48,281 nt of DNA from Deltaproteobacteria bacterium (lineage in GTDB: Bacteria > Desulfobacterota > Binatia > UBA1149 > SPBQ01): NCBI GenBank assembly GCA_029262375.1, contig JAJCZM010000015.1, forward strand, positions 1-48,281. The letters are read 5' to 3'. The notes below the pieces were generated by a model. The model ran no database searches. It was given only the letters and a program-made list of their open reading frames with translations, and was not told where the DNA came from. This document shows, piece by piece, positions 16,360 through 23,831 of this stretch (its first letter is position 1; each line of letters opens with the position of its first letter). A program made the position numbers and the translations under genes.

Positions 16360-16686
16360 CTAAGCGATGGCATCGTCGATGGCCTCGGTCAGCTTGGTCT
16401 TCGGCACTGCGCCCACGATCTGTTGGGCGACCTGGCCGCCTTTGAAGACGATCAGGTTCGGGATGCTGCGAACGCCGTACGTTGCGGCCGTATTCTGGTG
16501 GTCATCGACGTTCATTTTCACGATTTTCGCTTTGCCGTCGTACTCACCGGCTAGCTCTTCGAGCACCGGAGCGATGGCTCGGCAAGGGCCGCACCAGGGG
16601 GCCCAGAAGTCCACGAGTACGGGGACATCGGCGTCGAGGACCTCGGTTTGGAAGTTCGTATCTGTGATCTCGGTGATGTCTGCCAT
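16360..16686 (-). CDS. trxA: Thioredoxin
   Basis: A cytoplasmic thioredoxin of 108 residues. The active site WCGPC sits at about residues 31-35 in the standard context VDFWAPWCGPCR. The cis-proline motif is SIPNLIVFKGG, and no signal peptide is present. Length and pattern match canonical TrxA, the disulfide reductase supplying ribonucleotide reductase and others. A strong ribosome binding site AGAGGAG precedes the ATG. A Rho-independent terminator follows, and tRNA-Leu lies 105 nt upstream on the same strand. Confidence 0.97.
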   Translation of the reverse strand: MADITEITDTNFQTEVLDADVPVLVDFWAPWCGPCRAIAPVLEELAGEYDGKAKIVKMNVDDHQNTAATYGVRSIPNLIVFKGGQVAQQIVGAVPKTKLTEAIDDAIA

Positions 16687-16737
16687 CTGATTGACTCCTC
16701 TGCGCGGCGCCTTGTTCTAGGTATCTAGTCTCATACC

Positions 16738-16789
16738 GCCGCAAACCGTCGCAAATCGCCGCTAGCCGGCCTTGGTCAAGGTTTGCGGC
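16738..16789 (-). repeat. Inverted repeat between tRNA-Leu and trxA
   Basis: GCCGCAAACC (16738-16747) and GGTTTGCGGC (16780-16789) are perfect 10-bp inverted arms 32 nt apart, directly downstream of tRNA-Leu on its strand. They could form a processing or termination hairpin for the tRNA, but no T-run follows. The same gap must hold the trxA promoter. Confidence 0.4.
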
Positions 16790-16791
16790 AT

Positions 16792-16878
16792 TGGTGCCGG
16801 AGGTCGGACTCGAACCGACACGGAGTAATCTCCACCGGATTTTGAGTCCGGCGTGTCTGCCAATTTCACCACTCCGGC
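16792..16878 (-). tRNA. tRNA-Leu (anticodon CAA)
   Basis: An 87-nt type II tRNA on the minus strand with encoded CCA. The acceptor arm is GCCGGAG/CTCCGGC, and the anticodon arm CCGGA-CTCAAAA-TCCGG gives anticodon CAA. A long variable arm (TGGAGATTACTCC region) and the T-loop GTTCGAGTCC are present. It lies upstream of trxA. Confidence 0.97.
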
Positions 16879-16919
16879 TGAAGGCGCGCATTCTAGCCAG
16901 GCAGAGCGCCCAGAGCGAG

Positions 16920-17618
16920 TTACTTCCGCGGCGGTGCCGGCGGACGCAGGATTTTCTCGAGCTCTATAATGGTCGGTTGTTGATTGTGGACCTCGGCGGC
17001 CCGGCGCTCGATCTTACCCAGCGCATCGCTGGCGATGCGGGCGACCTGTTGATCGCCGTCCGTCGCCTTCGCATATTGTTCAACTAGCGGCGTTGCTGCT
17101 GGATGACCGACCTCGCCCAGCGCGTGTAACGCGGCGCAGCGTAGCTTAACGTCCTCGGTCTTCTGTGTGAACAGTGTTAACGCCGAGACTGACCGGGGGT
17201 CGCGGATACGCCCAAGCGCAACCAGAATGCGGTGCTTTGAAGGCGTGTCTACGTCGTTCAAGAACAAGTACTGCGACAGTAGGGGCGTCGCCTCGCGATT
17301 CCCGATCATTCCCAGATAGTCGATGGCTTTGGCGCGCACGCGCGGGTCGGGGTCGGACGTCGCATCGAGCAACGGCTTTACGGCTTCTTCGCCGCCGGCA
17401 TCGCCGAGCGATTCCACGGCCTCGAGGCGGGTCTTGACGTCGTCGTCGAAGATTCGCTTGTGCCATTCGTCTACATTGGAGCCCTTCGCAATGCGGTTGT
17501 AGCGCTTCACAGCGGCATGCGTATCTACTTGCGCTGCTGCGGGGTGGGAGAGTGCAAACGCACCGAGAACGGCGAGTAATGCTATGATTGATCGTTGGAG
17601 CATCGTGGGCTGTTTCAT
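16920..17618 (-). CDS. Secreted HEAT-repeat protein
   Basis: A 232-residue exported protein. A signal peptide covers about 1-29 (ending PAAA-QV). The rest is a run of HEAT-like helical pairs, for example DDVKTRLEAVESLGDAGG, DPDPRVRAKAIDYLGMIG and KLRCAALHALGEVGHPAA, spaced about 30 residues apart. Such solenoids act as protein-binding scaffolds; no catalytic motif is visible. The C-terminus is short and proline-rich (PPAPPRK). The ATG at 17618 has a good site GGAAG 5 nt upstream. Its 5' end overlaps the start of the divergent DUF3108 gene, so each gene's upstream signals lie in the other's coding sequence. Confidence 0.82.
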   Translation of the reverse strand: MKQPTMLQRSIIALLAVLGAFALSHPAAAQVDTHAAVKRYNRIAKGSNVDEWHKRIFDDDVKTRLEAVESLGDAGGEEAVKPLLDATSDPDPRVRAKAIDYLGMIGNREATPLLSQYLFLNDVDTPSKHRILVALGRIRDPRSVSALTLFTQKTEDVKLRCAALHALGEVGHPAATPLVEQYAKATDGDQQVARIASDALGKIERRAAEVHNQQPTIIELEKILRPPAPPRK

Positions 17619-18642
17619 TAGGACTTCCGGCGGAACTAGAAAAAGTTCGCCCTTTTCGCGTCGCAGTGCAAGCGCTCGCCCGTCATTTCGCGGGCGCGCC
17701 GGGCTGCAAGTATCGATCGTAGCGGCATTTTGTTTGCTCTTCAGCGGATCGAGCCCGGCGAAGATAACCCCTGACGCTGTAGAAATCGATGTTCCCGTCT
17801 ATCAGGTCGGCAGCCAAGATTTTCGCCCCGTCGATGAGATCTGGAATTTCAGGTTCGCGTGGTCGGGATTCCCCGTCGGGACGATCCGTATCGCCGGCAA
17901 AGGCGCCGGCGAAGAAGAAAGCGACGATCTCAAGCTCGGCGTCGAGATCGACGGCGCCACCAACGCGTTCATCGATCTGCTTTGGCGCTACCGTCTGACG
18001 GCTCGCGGCTCGATCCAGCTGGACCCGTTTGCGCCCAATGAGTTCGTCATCACCGAGAACGAGCGCCGGCGCGAGAAGGTCACGAAAATCGAGTTCGCAG
18101 ACGGCAGGGTGCATTCGACGAAGCTCAAAGAGGGGAACACCGAAGAATTCCGCTTCGATGCCCCGAATACCTACGACATCATTTCAGCGGTCTTCCTGAT
18201 GATGCACCTCGAATACGACGTTGGACGGCAGTACCACATCGACGCTTTGACCGGCACGAGCAGATATTTAGTGAGTGTGGACGTCGAGGCGCGCGAATCG
18301 ATCGAGGTCATGGATCGCTGGGTCGAGGCCTATCGGCTGCTCATCAAGACGAACGATCTCACCGACCCCGATGACGATCACAAGCACGCCGGTACATATA
18401 TGTGGGTATCGACGGCGCCGCCTCGTCGTATGCTCAAGGCCCAGGCGAAGACCAAATGGGGCTCGATTTACGGTGAACTCGTATCGATATTCGACTCGCG
18501 TGCTCCGCGTGACGCACCGGTCGAATTGTTCCCCTTTGAACCGGTTCCCGGTGCTCCTCGCGACTTCGAGACCAACGTCGTGGAGGAGAGAGCGGCGCCC
18601 CGTCCGGGGTCGCCGTGGCGCAGCAAACCGAGCGCTCGATAA
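17584..18642 (+). CDS. DUF3108 domain secreted protein
   Basis: An exported protein of up to 352 residues with the DUF3108 pattern: EIWNFRFAWSGFPVGTIRIA (about 85-104), then alternating strands, an NTYDIISAVFLMMHLEY segment and TRY/VSVDVE-type strands. DUF3108 proteins are periplasmic beta-sheet proteins of unknown function, often near envelope biogenesis genes. The signal segment VSIVAAFCLLFSGSS begins only near residue 43, after a very basic leader. The start is either the ATG at 17584 or the GTG at 17605 (GGAG 4 nt upstream). Either overlaps the start of the divergent HEAT gene. The C-terminus is Pro/Arg-rich. The cytochrome oxidase operon follows on the same strand. Confidence 0.78.
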   Translation: MIDRWSIVGCFIRTSGGTRKSSPFSRRSASARPSFRGRAGLQVSIVAAFCLLFSGSSPAKITPDAVEIDVPVYQVGSQDFRPVDEIWNFRFAWSGFPVGTIRIAGKGAGEEESDDLKLGVEIDGATNAFIDLLWRYRLTARGSIQLDPFAPNEFVITENERRREKVTKIEFADGRVHSTKLKEGNTEEFRFDAPNTYDIISAVFLMMHLEYDVGRQYHIDALTGTSRYLVSVDVEARESIEVMDRWVEAYRLLIKTNDLTDPDDDHKHAGTYMWVSTAPPRRMLKAQAKTKWGSIYGELVSIFDSRAPRDAPVELFPFEPVPGAPRDFETNVVEERAAPRPGSPWRSKPSAR

Positions 18643-18683
18643 CGCGAACTAATACGCGGTATGCTCGAACCTTCACACCTACC

Positions 18684-18790
18684 TTGACATCCGGCGCGAT
18701 TTCTTAGAAATCCTTCTATTCGACGGGGGTCGCTTCCTCACTTTAGTGACAGTTTATTTGGGACCGCTGACGGACCCACTTCGTCAGGAG
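18684..18790 (+). promoter_or_regulatory. Upstream control region of the cytochrome oxidase operon
   Basis: A consensus -35 TTGACA (18684-18689) is followed by a GATTTC-TTA-GAAATC palindrome (18698-18712), a TCACT-TT-AGTGA palindrome (18738-18749) and a hairpin CTGACG/CGTCAG (18767-18787) whose right arm overlaps the Shine-Dalgarno AGGAG (18786-18790) of ctaD. No good -10 at 17 bp is visible. The palindromes are candidate regulator sites. Confidence 0.4.
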
Positions 18791-18801
18791 TAACTGCATC
18801 C

Positions 18802-20526
18802 ATGGCGGACGCTCATCACGATCACGAACTACCGTTCTGGCAGAAGTACATCTTCTCCACCGATCACAAGTGGATCGGTATCCAGTACGGAGTAACCGCA
18901 CTCGTATTTTTATTCTTCGGATTCAGCCTGATGATGCTCATGCGTTATCAGCTCGCCTTCCCGGGGGAAGTCATTCCTCTGATTGGCGGACTGTTTGGTG
19001 ACGCGCGCGCACCGGGCGGAATCATGTTGCCCGAGTTCTACAATGAACTCGGCGCCATGCACGGCACCATCATGGTGTTCTTGGGCGTCGTACCGCTAGC
19101 GGTCGGCGGCTTCGGGAACTACGTGATGCCGTTGCAGATCGGCGCGCCCGATATGGCGTTCCCGAAGCTCAACATGGCGAGCTATTGGGTGTTCTTCATC
19201 GGCGGCTGCATCATGATCGGCAGCTTCTTCGTCGAGGGCGGCGCGGCACAGTCGGGTTGGACGTCCTATCCGCCACTGGCGAACGTCGCACCTCCCGGGC
19301 AGACGTACTGGGGAATCGGGATGCTCTTCCTGATCGCCTCATCGCTACTCGGTTCGGTGAACTTCATCGTGACGATCCTGCACCTGCGGGCGCCGGGCCT
19401 TTCGATGTTCCGGTTGCCGTTCTTCGTCTGGGCACAGTTCGTGACGTCGTTCTTGCTGCTGCTGGCGTTCCCGCCGCTTCAGGCCGCCGGAATCATGCAG
19501 GTCATGGACCGGGTTGCCGGGTCGAGCTTCTTCATGCCGACCGGGCTCATCGTGGGCGGTGAGGCGGCAGCAATCAGCGGCGGTGGTAACCCACTGCTCT
19601 GGCAGCACCTATTCTGGTTCCTTGCACATCCCGAAGTGTACGTCCTCATTCTGCCGGCGCTCGGCATCGTGGGGGAGGTGATCGCGAACAACACGCGTAA
19701 GCCGCTTTGGGGCTACAAGTCGATGGTCTACTCGATCATCTTCCTGGGCTTCATGTCGTTCGTCGTATGGGCACACCACATGTTCATGACCGGCATGGGT
19801 ACGGTGATGAGCACGTTCTTCCAGACGACGACGATGATCATCTCGATTCCGTCGGTCATCATTTTAACCGCACTGATCATCTCTCTTTGGGGCGGTGCGA
19901 TTCGGTTCACGACGCCGATGCTCTTCGCGGTGGCCTTCCTACCGATGTTCGGAATCGGCGGACTCACCGGATTGCCTCTCGGCTTGGCGGCGCCGGACAT
20001 TCACTTGCACGACACGTACTACGTCATCGGTCACTTCCACTACGTGGTGGCACCGGGAACGATCTTCGCGCTCTTTGCGGGCATCTATTACTGGTATCCA
20101 AAAGCCACAGGTCGGATGATGAACGAGGCGCTGGGGAAACTGCACTTCTGGTTCTCGTTCCTGTTCATCAACGGCGTGTTCATGCCGATGTTCTGGCAGG
20201 GGATGGCGGGAACTTCTCGCCGTCTCTACGACCAAACCTTCTACACCCACGGTGCGGCCGTACAGGACCTGACGATACTCTCATCGTTCTCGGCCTGGGG
20301 GCTGGGCCTGGCTCAGATCTTCTTCATCGTGAACTTCTGGATGAGTCTGAAGACGGGCAAGAAGGTCAAGAACGACAATCCATGGGATGCGACTACGCTG
20401 GAGTGGGCGACGCCGACGCCTCCGCCGCACGGCAATTTTGCGGTGGCACCGAACGTCTATCGCGGTCCGTATGAGTACAGCGTCCCGGGCGCGGCTACCG
20501 ATTTCTCGCCGCAGAACGAGGCCTAG
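18802..20526 (+). CDS. ctaD: Cytochrome c oxidase subunit I
   Basis: Catalytic subunit of a heme-copper oxidase, inner membrane, 574 residues with about 12 membrane helices. Ligands visible: a low-spin heme His in NELGAMHGTIMVF, the CuB His and cross-linked Tyr in AHPEVYVLILPALG, the two CuB His in VWAHHMF, and the heme a3 and second low-spin heme His in GHFHYVV. The order and spacing are those of aa3-type cytochrome c oxidases. It is the first gene of the operon, with AGGAG 11 nt before the ATG. It terminates oxygen respiration and could receive electrons from the redox proteins encoded downstream, though that link is only positional. Confidence 0.97.
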   Translation: MADAHHDHELPFWQKYIFSTDHKWIGIQYGVTALVFLFFGFSLMMLMRYQLAFPGEVIPLIGGLFGDARAPGGIMLPEFYNELGAMHGTIMVFLGVVPLAVGGFGNYVMPLQIGAPDMAFPKLNMASYWVFFIGGCIMIGSFFVEGGAAQSGWTSYPPLANVAPPGQTYWGIGMLFLIASSLLGSVNFIVTILHLRAPGLSMFRLPFFVWAQFVTSFLLLLAFPPLQAAGIMQVMDRVAGSSFFMPTGLIVGGEAAAISGGGNPLLWQHLFWFLAHPEVYVLILPALGIVGEVIANNTRKPLWGYKSMVYSIIFLGFMSFVVWAHHMFMTGMGTVMSTFFQTTTMIISIPSVIILTALIISLWGGAIRFTTPMLFAVAFLPMFGIGGLTGLPLGLAAPDIHLHDTYYVIGHFHYVVAPGTIFALFAGIYYWYPKATGRMMNEALGKLHFWFSFLFINGVFMPMFWQGMAGTSRRLYDQTFYTHGAAVQDLTILSSFSAWGLGLAQIFFIVNFWMSLKTGKKVKNDNPWDATTLEWATPTPPPHGNFAVAPNVYRGPYEYSVPGAATDFSPQNEA

Positions 20527-20534
20527 GAGCAGTC

Positions 20535-21125
20535 ATGGAAATCGCACATATCACCAAGCCGCATCCCGAAACGGGATTGGTAAATGCGAAGCTCGGACTC
20601 TGGTTGTTCCTCGCTTCGGAAGTGATGCTCTTCGGCGCGCTGTTCTCGACCTACATCATTCTGCGCGTCGGGGCGTCGTCCTGGCCCGAAGGATCCTCGA
20701 TCCTCAACGTGCCGATGGCGACGATCAACACGTTCGCGCTCATCTCGTCGTCGATCACGATTTTGATGTCCTGGGCGTCGCTCAAGCTGAACGACTTCGG
20801 CAAGTTCAGAATGTACATGGGCCTCACGATCGCCCTGTCATTCGTCTTCCTGGTCATCAAGTATTTCGAGTATTCGGCCAAGTTTGAGCACGGGCTTTCG
20901 CCGGCGACGAGTACCTTCTTGGCGATCTATTTCACGACGACCGGCTTGCACGCGATTCACGTGATTGGCGGCATCGTCGTCAACGCATACTTACTCGGTC
21001 CCGGTTCGAAGCTTTGGAGCGAGAACCCCGAGATGTTTACCAACAGGGTCGAGTGCGCGGGTCTGTACTGGCACTTCGTTGACCTCGTCTGGATCTTCCT
21101 GTTCCCGACGCTGTACCTGCTCTAG
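20535..21125 (+). CDS. ctaE: Cytochrome c oxidase subunit III
   Basis: A five-helix subunit III of 196 residues that stabilises subunit I of the oxidase. Typical segments are LGLWLFLASEVMLFGALFST, an ITILMSWASLK helix, TTTGLHAIHVIGG and the closing VECAGLYWHFVDLVWIFLFP. The short five-helix form, rather than seven, is common outside alphaproteobacteria. The ATG is preceded by AGGAG, 8 nt after the ctaD stop, so it is in the same operon. The ctaF gene follows after 8 nt. Confidence 0.95.
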   Translation: MEIAHITKPHPETGLVNAKLGLWLFLASEVMLFGALFSTYIILRVGASSWPEGSSILNVPMATINTFALISSSITILMSWASLKLNDFGKFRMYMGLTIALSFVFLVIKYFEYSAKFEHGLSPATSTFLAIYFTTTGLHAIHVIGGIVVNAYLLGPGSKLWSENPEMFTNRVECAGLYWHFVDLVWIFLFPTLYLL

Positions 21126-21133
21126 GAGAAGAC

Positions 21134-21553
21134 ATGGCACACGGAGAAGAAGAAGTTCGGGCCTTCATGCGCAAATGCGTTTTCGTGTTTGTCGCGTTGA
21201 TGGCGTTGACGATCATCACGGTCGCCGTTTCGTATCTCGATTTGGATACCCCCACCGGCATCGCGGTCGGTCTTGCGGTTGCGCTGCTGAAGGGCTCGCT
21301 CGTTGCGCTATTCTTCATGCACCTGATCGATGAGAAGAAGATCATCTATTACACGATGGCACTCACGTTCTCGTTCTTCGCACTCGTCATGTACCTGCCG
21401 AACGGCTGGGACGCCGACTTGGTTGAAGTGGATTCAGTCTGGTCGGTGCTGCCTGAAGAGGGTTCGGCCGGCGACCACGGGGCCGGCCACGGCGACGACA
21501 ATGGTGGCGACCACGGTCATGATCACGGCGAAGACGACGGCCACGGCCACTAA
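21134..21553 (+). CDS. ctaF: Cytochrome c oxidase subunit IV with His/Asp-rich tail
   Basis: A prokaryotic-type subunit IV of 139 residues with three membrane helices (about 14-33, 41-62, 70-88); LLKGSLVALFFMHLI is the family signature. After the last helix comes a 26-residue tail (114-139) with seven histidines and seven aspartates interleaved with glycine. That composition suggests divalent metal (Cu or Zn) binding and is not part of the usual subunit. AGGAG precedes the ATG. It is the third gene of the oxidase operon. The tail may help collect copper for the CuA or CuB sites; that is a guess. Confidence 0.88.
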   Translation: MAHGEEEVRAFMRKCVFVFVALMALTIITVAVSYLDLDTPTGIAVGLAVALLKGSLVALFFMHLIDEKKIIYYTMALTFSFFALVMYLPNGWDADLVEVDSVWSVLPEEGSAGDHGAGHGDDNGGDHGHDHGEDDGHGH

Positions 21554-21562
21554 GAGTTCGAG

Positions 21563-21769
21563 ATGAACCTCAAAGCCTTTCATATTTTTTTCGTGACTTG
21601 CTCGGCATTGATGTGTTTCATCGCCGCCGGGATATACGGATCTGATTGGCAATCCGGTGCCGATTCTTCGGCGATTGTGCCGGCCGTCGCATGGCTCACG
21701 GGCGGAGTCTTGCTCGTGTACTACGGCGGCTACTTCCTTCGTAAGTTCAAGGATTGGGGCTACCTGTGA
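21563..21769 (+). CDS. Small membrane protein of the oxidase operon
   Basis: A 68-residue protein with two predicted membrane helices (about 5-24 and 39-58) and a short basic C-terminus FLRKFKDWGYL. I recognise no named family. It lies between ctaF and the CxxC protein with almost no spacing, and its stop codon overlaps the next start (GTGA), which argues for translation as part of the oxidase operon. An assembly or accessory role is plausible from position only. Confidence 0.7.
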   Translation: MNLKAFHIFFVTCSALMCFIAAGIYGSDWQSGADSSAIVPAVAWLTGGVLLVYYGGYFLRKFKDWGYL

Positions 21770-22044
21770 CGTCGATGCGAAACACAGGTGGCAAGTTTGC
21801 AGCGCTGGCATTGCCGGTGCTGACGCTGGTGCTGCTTCTGGCCGCATCGGACGCTTCGGCGTGTTCTGTTTGTTACGGCAATCCCGAATCGCCGCTGACG
21901 AAAGGTATGGCTGCAGGTATCTGGGTTCTGCTCGGATGCATCTTCACTTTGTTGGCCGGCTTCGCAAGCCTCTTCCTTTACTGGATGTCGCGCAGCCGGC
22001 GCTTGAGCGCTCTCGAGTTCGCCAACGAAGCGCAACACATTTGA
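21766..22044 (+). CDS. Small exported CxxC membrane protein of the oxidase operon
   Basis: A roughly 92-residue protein. A signal-like hydrophobic segment ends in DASA, then CSVCYGNPESPLTKGM with a CxxC pair, then one membrane helix (WVLLGCIFTLLAGFASLFLY) and a basic tail. Short CxxC proteins of this kind occur beside oxidase genes. The cysteine pair could carry copper to the CuA site or act as a redox pair, but nothing proves it. Start is taken as the GTG at 21766, which overlaps the previous stop. The ATG at 21775 and the TTG at 21754 are alternatives. Confidence 0.68.
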   Translation: MTSMRNTGGKFAALALPVLTLVLLLAASDASACSVCYGNPESPLTKGMAAGIWVLLGCIFTLLAGFASLFLYWMSRSRRLSALEFANEAQHI

Positions 22045-22061
22045 TGGGCGGAAACTAGGTA

Positions 22062-22832
22062 ATGGATAAATTCGAATACGGTTGGTGGTTGCCTGCAGAT
22101 ATCTCGACGCACGGCGCGCAGATCGACTACATCATCGCGCTGCTGCATTGGTTCATGCTCGCGCTGTTCATCGGTTGGGGCGCTTTCCTGCTCTTCACCC
22201 TCATTAAGTTCCGCGCGCGGCCGGGCCACACGGCTGATTACCACGGCCTTCGTACGCATGCTTCGAGTTATGTCGAAGCCGGTATTGCGGTCGTTGAAGT
22301 CGTCATCCTCGTCTTCCTGTCGATTCCGGTTTGGAATGTAGTGAAGTCGAATCCGCCTACGCCGCAAGAGGCAGACGTCGTAGTTCGCGTCGTTGGTGAG
22401 CAGTTTGCGTGGAACGTCCACTATCCAGGACCCGACAAGAAATTCGGCAAGACCGACATCAGCCTGGTCAACGGCAATAACCCGTTGGGTATCGATTCGA
22501 GCGACCCCGCTGCGAAAGATGACGTTGCTACGATCAACCAGTTCCACTTTCCGGTAGGGAAGACGGTTCTCCTGCACCTCACCTCGAAGGACGTGATTCA
22601 TTCGTTCTGGATGCCCATCATGCGTGTGAAGCAGGATGCGATTCCAGGGATGACCGTTCCGCTGTGGTTCGAAGCGAAAGAGACCGGGCAGGGCGAAATC
22701 GCGTGTGCCCAGCTCTGCGGCTTGGGCCACTACCGAATGAAAGGATACTTCAGCGTCGATACCGACGAGGAATTCGACGCCTGGATGACCGAACAGGCAC
22801 AATCGTCCAGCTTCGAGGACGACTACTACTAG
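22062..22832 (+). CDS. ctaC: Cytochrome c oxidase subunit II
   Basis: Membrane-anchored subunit II that accepts electrons from cytochrome c through the binuclear CuA centre. Two N-terminal helices (about 23-47 and 71-91) precede a periplasmic cupredoxin domain. CuA ligands are visible: His180 (VIHSFWMP), Cys215, Cys219, His223 and Met226 in ACAQLCGLGHYRM. The residue between the cysteines, usually Glu, is Gln217; it binds copper through the backbone carbonyl, so function should be kept. There is no fused cytochrome c domain. It is unusual that subunit II is the last gene of the operon (order I-III-IV-x-x-II). Confidence 0.96.
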   Translation: MDKFEYGWWLPADISTHGAQIDYIIALLHWFMLALFIGWGAFLLFTLIKFRARPGHTADYHGLRTHASSYVEAGIAVVEVVILVFLSIPVWNVVKSNPPTPQEADVVVRVVGEQFAWNVHYPGPDKKFGKTDISLVNGNNPLGIDSSDPAAKDDVATINQFHFPVGKTVLLHLTSKDVIHSFWMPIMRVKQDAIPGMTVPLWFEAKETGQGEIACAQLCGLGHYRMKGYFSVDTDEEFDAWMTEQAQSSSFEDDYY

Positions 22833-22878
22833 AGCAGCCTCCGTATGGGGGGCACGGTCTCCCGTCCGATGTTTGCTG

Positions 22879-22893
22879 TAATGTAACTCATTA
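22879..22893 (+). promoter_or_regulatory. Candidate operator of the TetR-type regulator
   Basis: TAATG-TAACT-CATTA is a perfect 15-bp dyad ending 15 nt before the GTG start of the regulator. TetR proteins commonly repress their own gene from such a palindrome. No second copy was found in the window. Confidence 0.35.
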
Positions 22894-22908
22894 ATTATCC
22901 TGGGTTTT

Positions 22909-23622
22909 GTGGCTGGACGCGAGACCCAGGAGCGGCTGATCGATACGGCGGAGCGCCTGTTCGCCGAGCACGGCTTCGACGGCGTCACCTTCAAGCAGAT
23001 CACCACCGAGGCCGGCCAGCGCAACGCCTCGGCACTCCAGTACCATTTCGGAACCAAGCAAGCCCTCGTGCAGGCGATCGTCATGCGGCGCATGCCTACA
23101 CTCAACGATCGCCGCCACGCCTTGCTTGACGCCATCGAGGCGTCCGATCGCGATCAGGATCTCCGTGAGATCGTAGGGGCCATGGTCTACCCGCTCGCCG
23201 AGCAACTAGACGACGGGAGTGGGCCGGATCGGCGCTTCTATATCCGCTTTTTGTCTCAGGTATTGAGCAATCCGCGCAGCCGGCTTCAGCGCTTCGTGCC
23301 GCGAGAACAGAACAGCGGCGTGATTCGTGCCGGTACGATGGTGGCTCTGCTGATGAGCAATTTGCCACCGGAGATCATCCGTCAGCGCCTCGCGGTACTG
23401 CCGGGATTCGTGGTCGGAGCCTTGGCTGACTATGAGCGCGGCCTGCTCGGCGACGCTGGTATCAGACCGAACCCCCAACTGTTCGCGAGCAACCTCGTCG
23501 ACGCGGTTGTCGGAATGCTCGAGCAACCGGTGTCCGCCGAAACCAGCGTGGCGCTCGAGGAAGATGAGAAGCCCAAGCCCGGCGAGTCCGGCGCTGCCGA
23601 TACGGACCCCGCACTTGGGTAG
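22909..23622 (+). CDS. TetR/AcrR-family transcriptional regulator
   Basis: A 237-residue one-component regulator. The N-terminal helix-turn-helix is standard: RLIDTAERLFAEHGFDGVTF, QITTEAGQRNASALQYHF and GTKQALVQAIV (about 9-60). The ligand domain (about 75-205) resembles TetR proteins with a C-terminal extension; the last 30 residues are acidic and low in complexity. Start is a GTG at 22909 without a clear ribosome binding site. It lies between the oxidase operon and the secreted redox gene cluster, both on the same strand, and could regulate either. Its ligand is unknown. Confidence 0.9.
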   Translation: MAGRETQERLIDTAERLFAEHGFDGVTFKQITTEAGQRNASALQYHFGTKQALVQAIVMRRMPTLNDRRHALLDAIEASDRDQDLREIVGAMVYPLAEQLDDGSGPDRRFYIRFLSQVLSNPRSRLQRFVPREQNSGVIRAGTMVALLMSNLPPEIIRQRLAVLPGFVVGALADYERGLLGDAGIRPNPQLFASNLVDAVVGMLEQPVSAETSVALEEDEKPKPGESGAADTDPALG

Positions 23623-23658
23623 GTCACGCTGCGCCGCAGTCGGGTGGGCGCGGCTTAT

Positions 23659-23812
23659 GGTGTTGACAACACCCCGGCCGACATCTTAACCCTATACATA
23701 CCTGGCCCTTCCCGTGGCTACGTGTTGCTGAAGCCTCAAATAATGACTTGCATTAAAGCGCTTGGGCTCGTAGCGTACGAGGGATAGTACTGACTGATGT
23801 CACCGCCCGGCA
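23659..23812. other. Palindrome-rich upstream region of the propeller gene
   Basis: The 209-bp gap after the TetR gene has no gene. It contains GGTGTT-GAC-AACACC (23659-23673), CTCGTA-GCG-TACGAG (23767-23781) and, closer to the start, a GTCACC...GGTGAC hairpin. These are possible regulator sites for the redox cluster. A TTGACA lies inside the first palindrome, but no -10 sits at the right distance. Confidence 0.35.
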
Positions 23813-23831
23813 TTGGTGACTGGGGAATTTC

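Noticed and set aside
22062..22832. Loss of the CuA site in subunit II because Glu is replaced by Gln
   Set aside because: All side-chain ligands (two Cys, two His, Met) are present. The replaced residue binds copper through its backbone carbonyl, so the site is expected to work.
23663..23698. A TTGACA...TATACA promoter before the propeller gene
   Set aside because: The two boxes are 24 bp apart, too far for a sigma70 promoter, and the TTGACA is part of a palindrome. Only the palindrome is reported.
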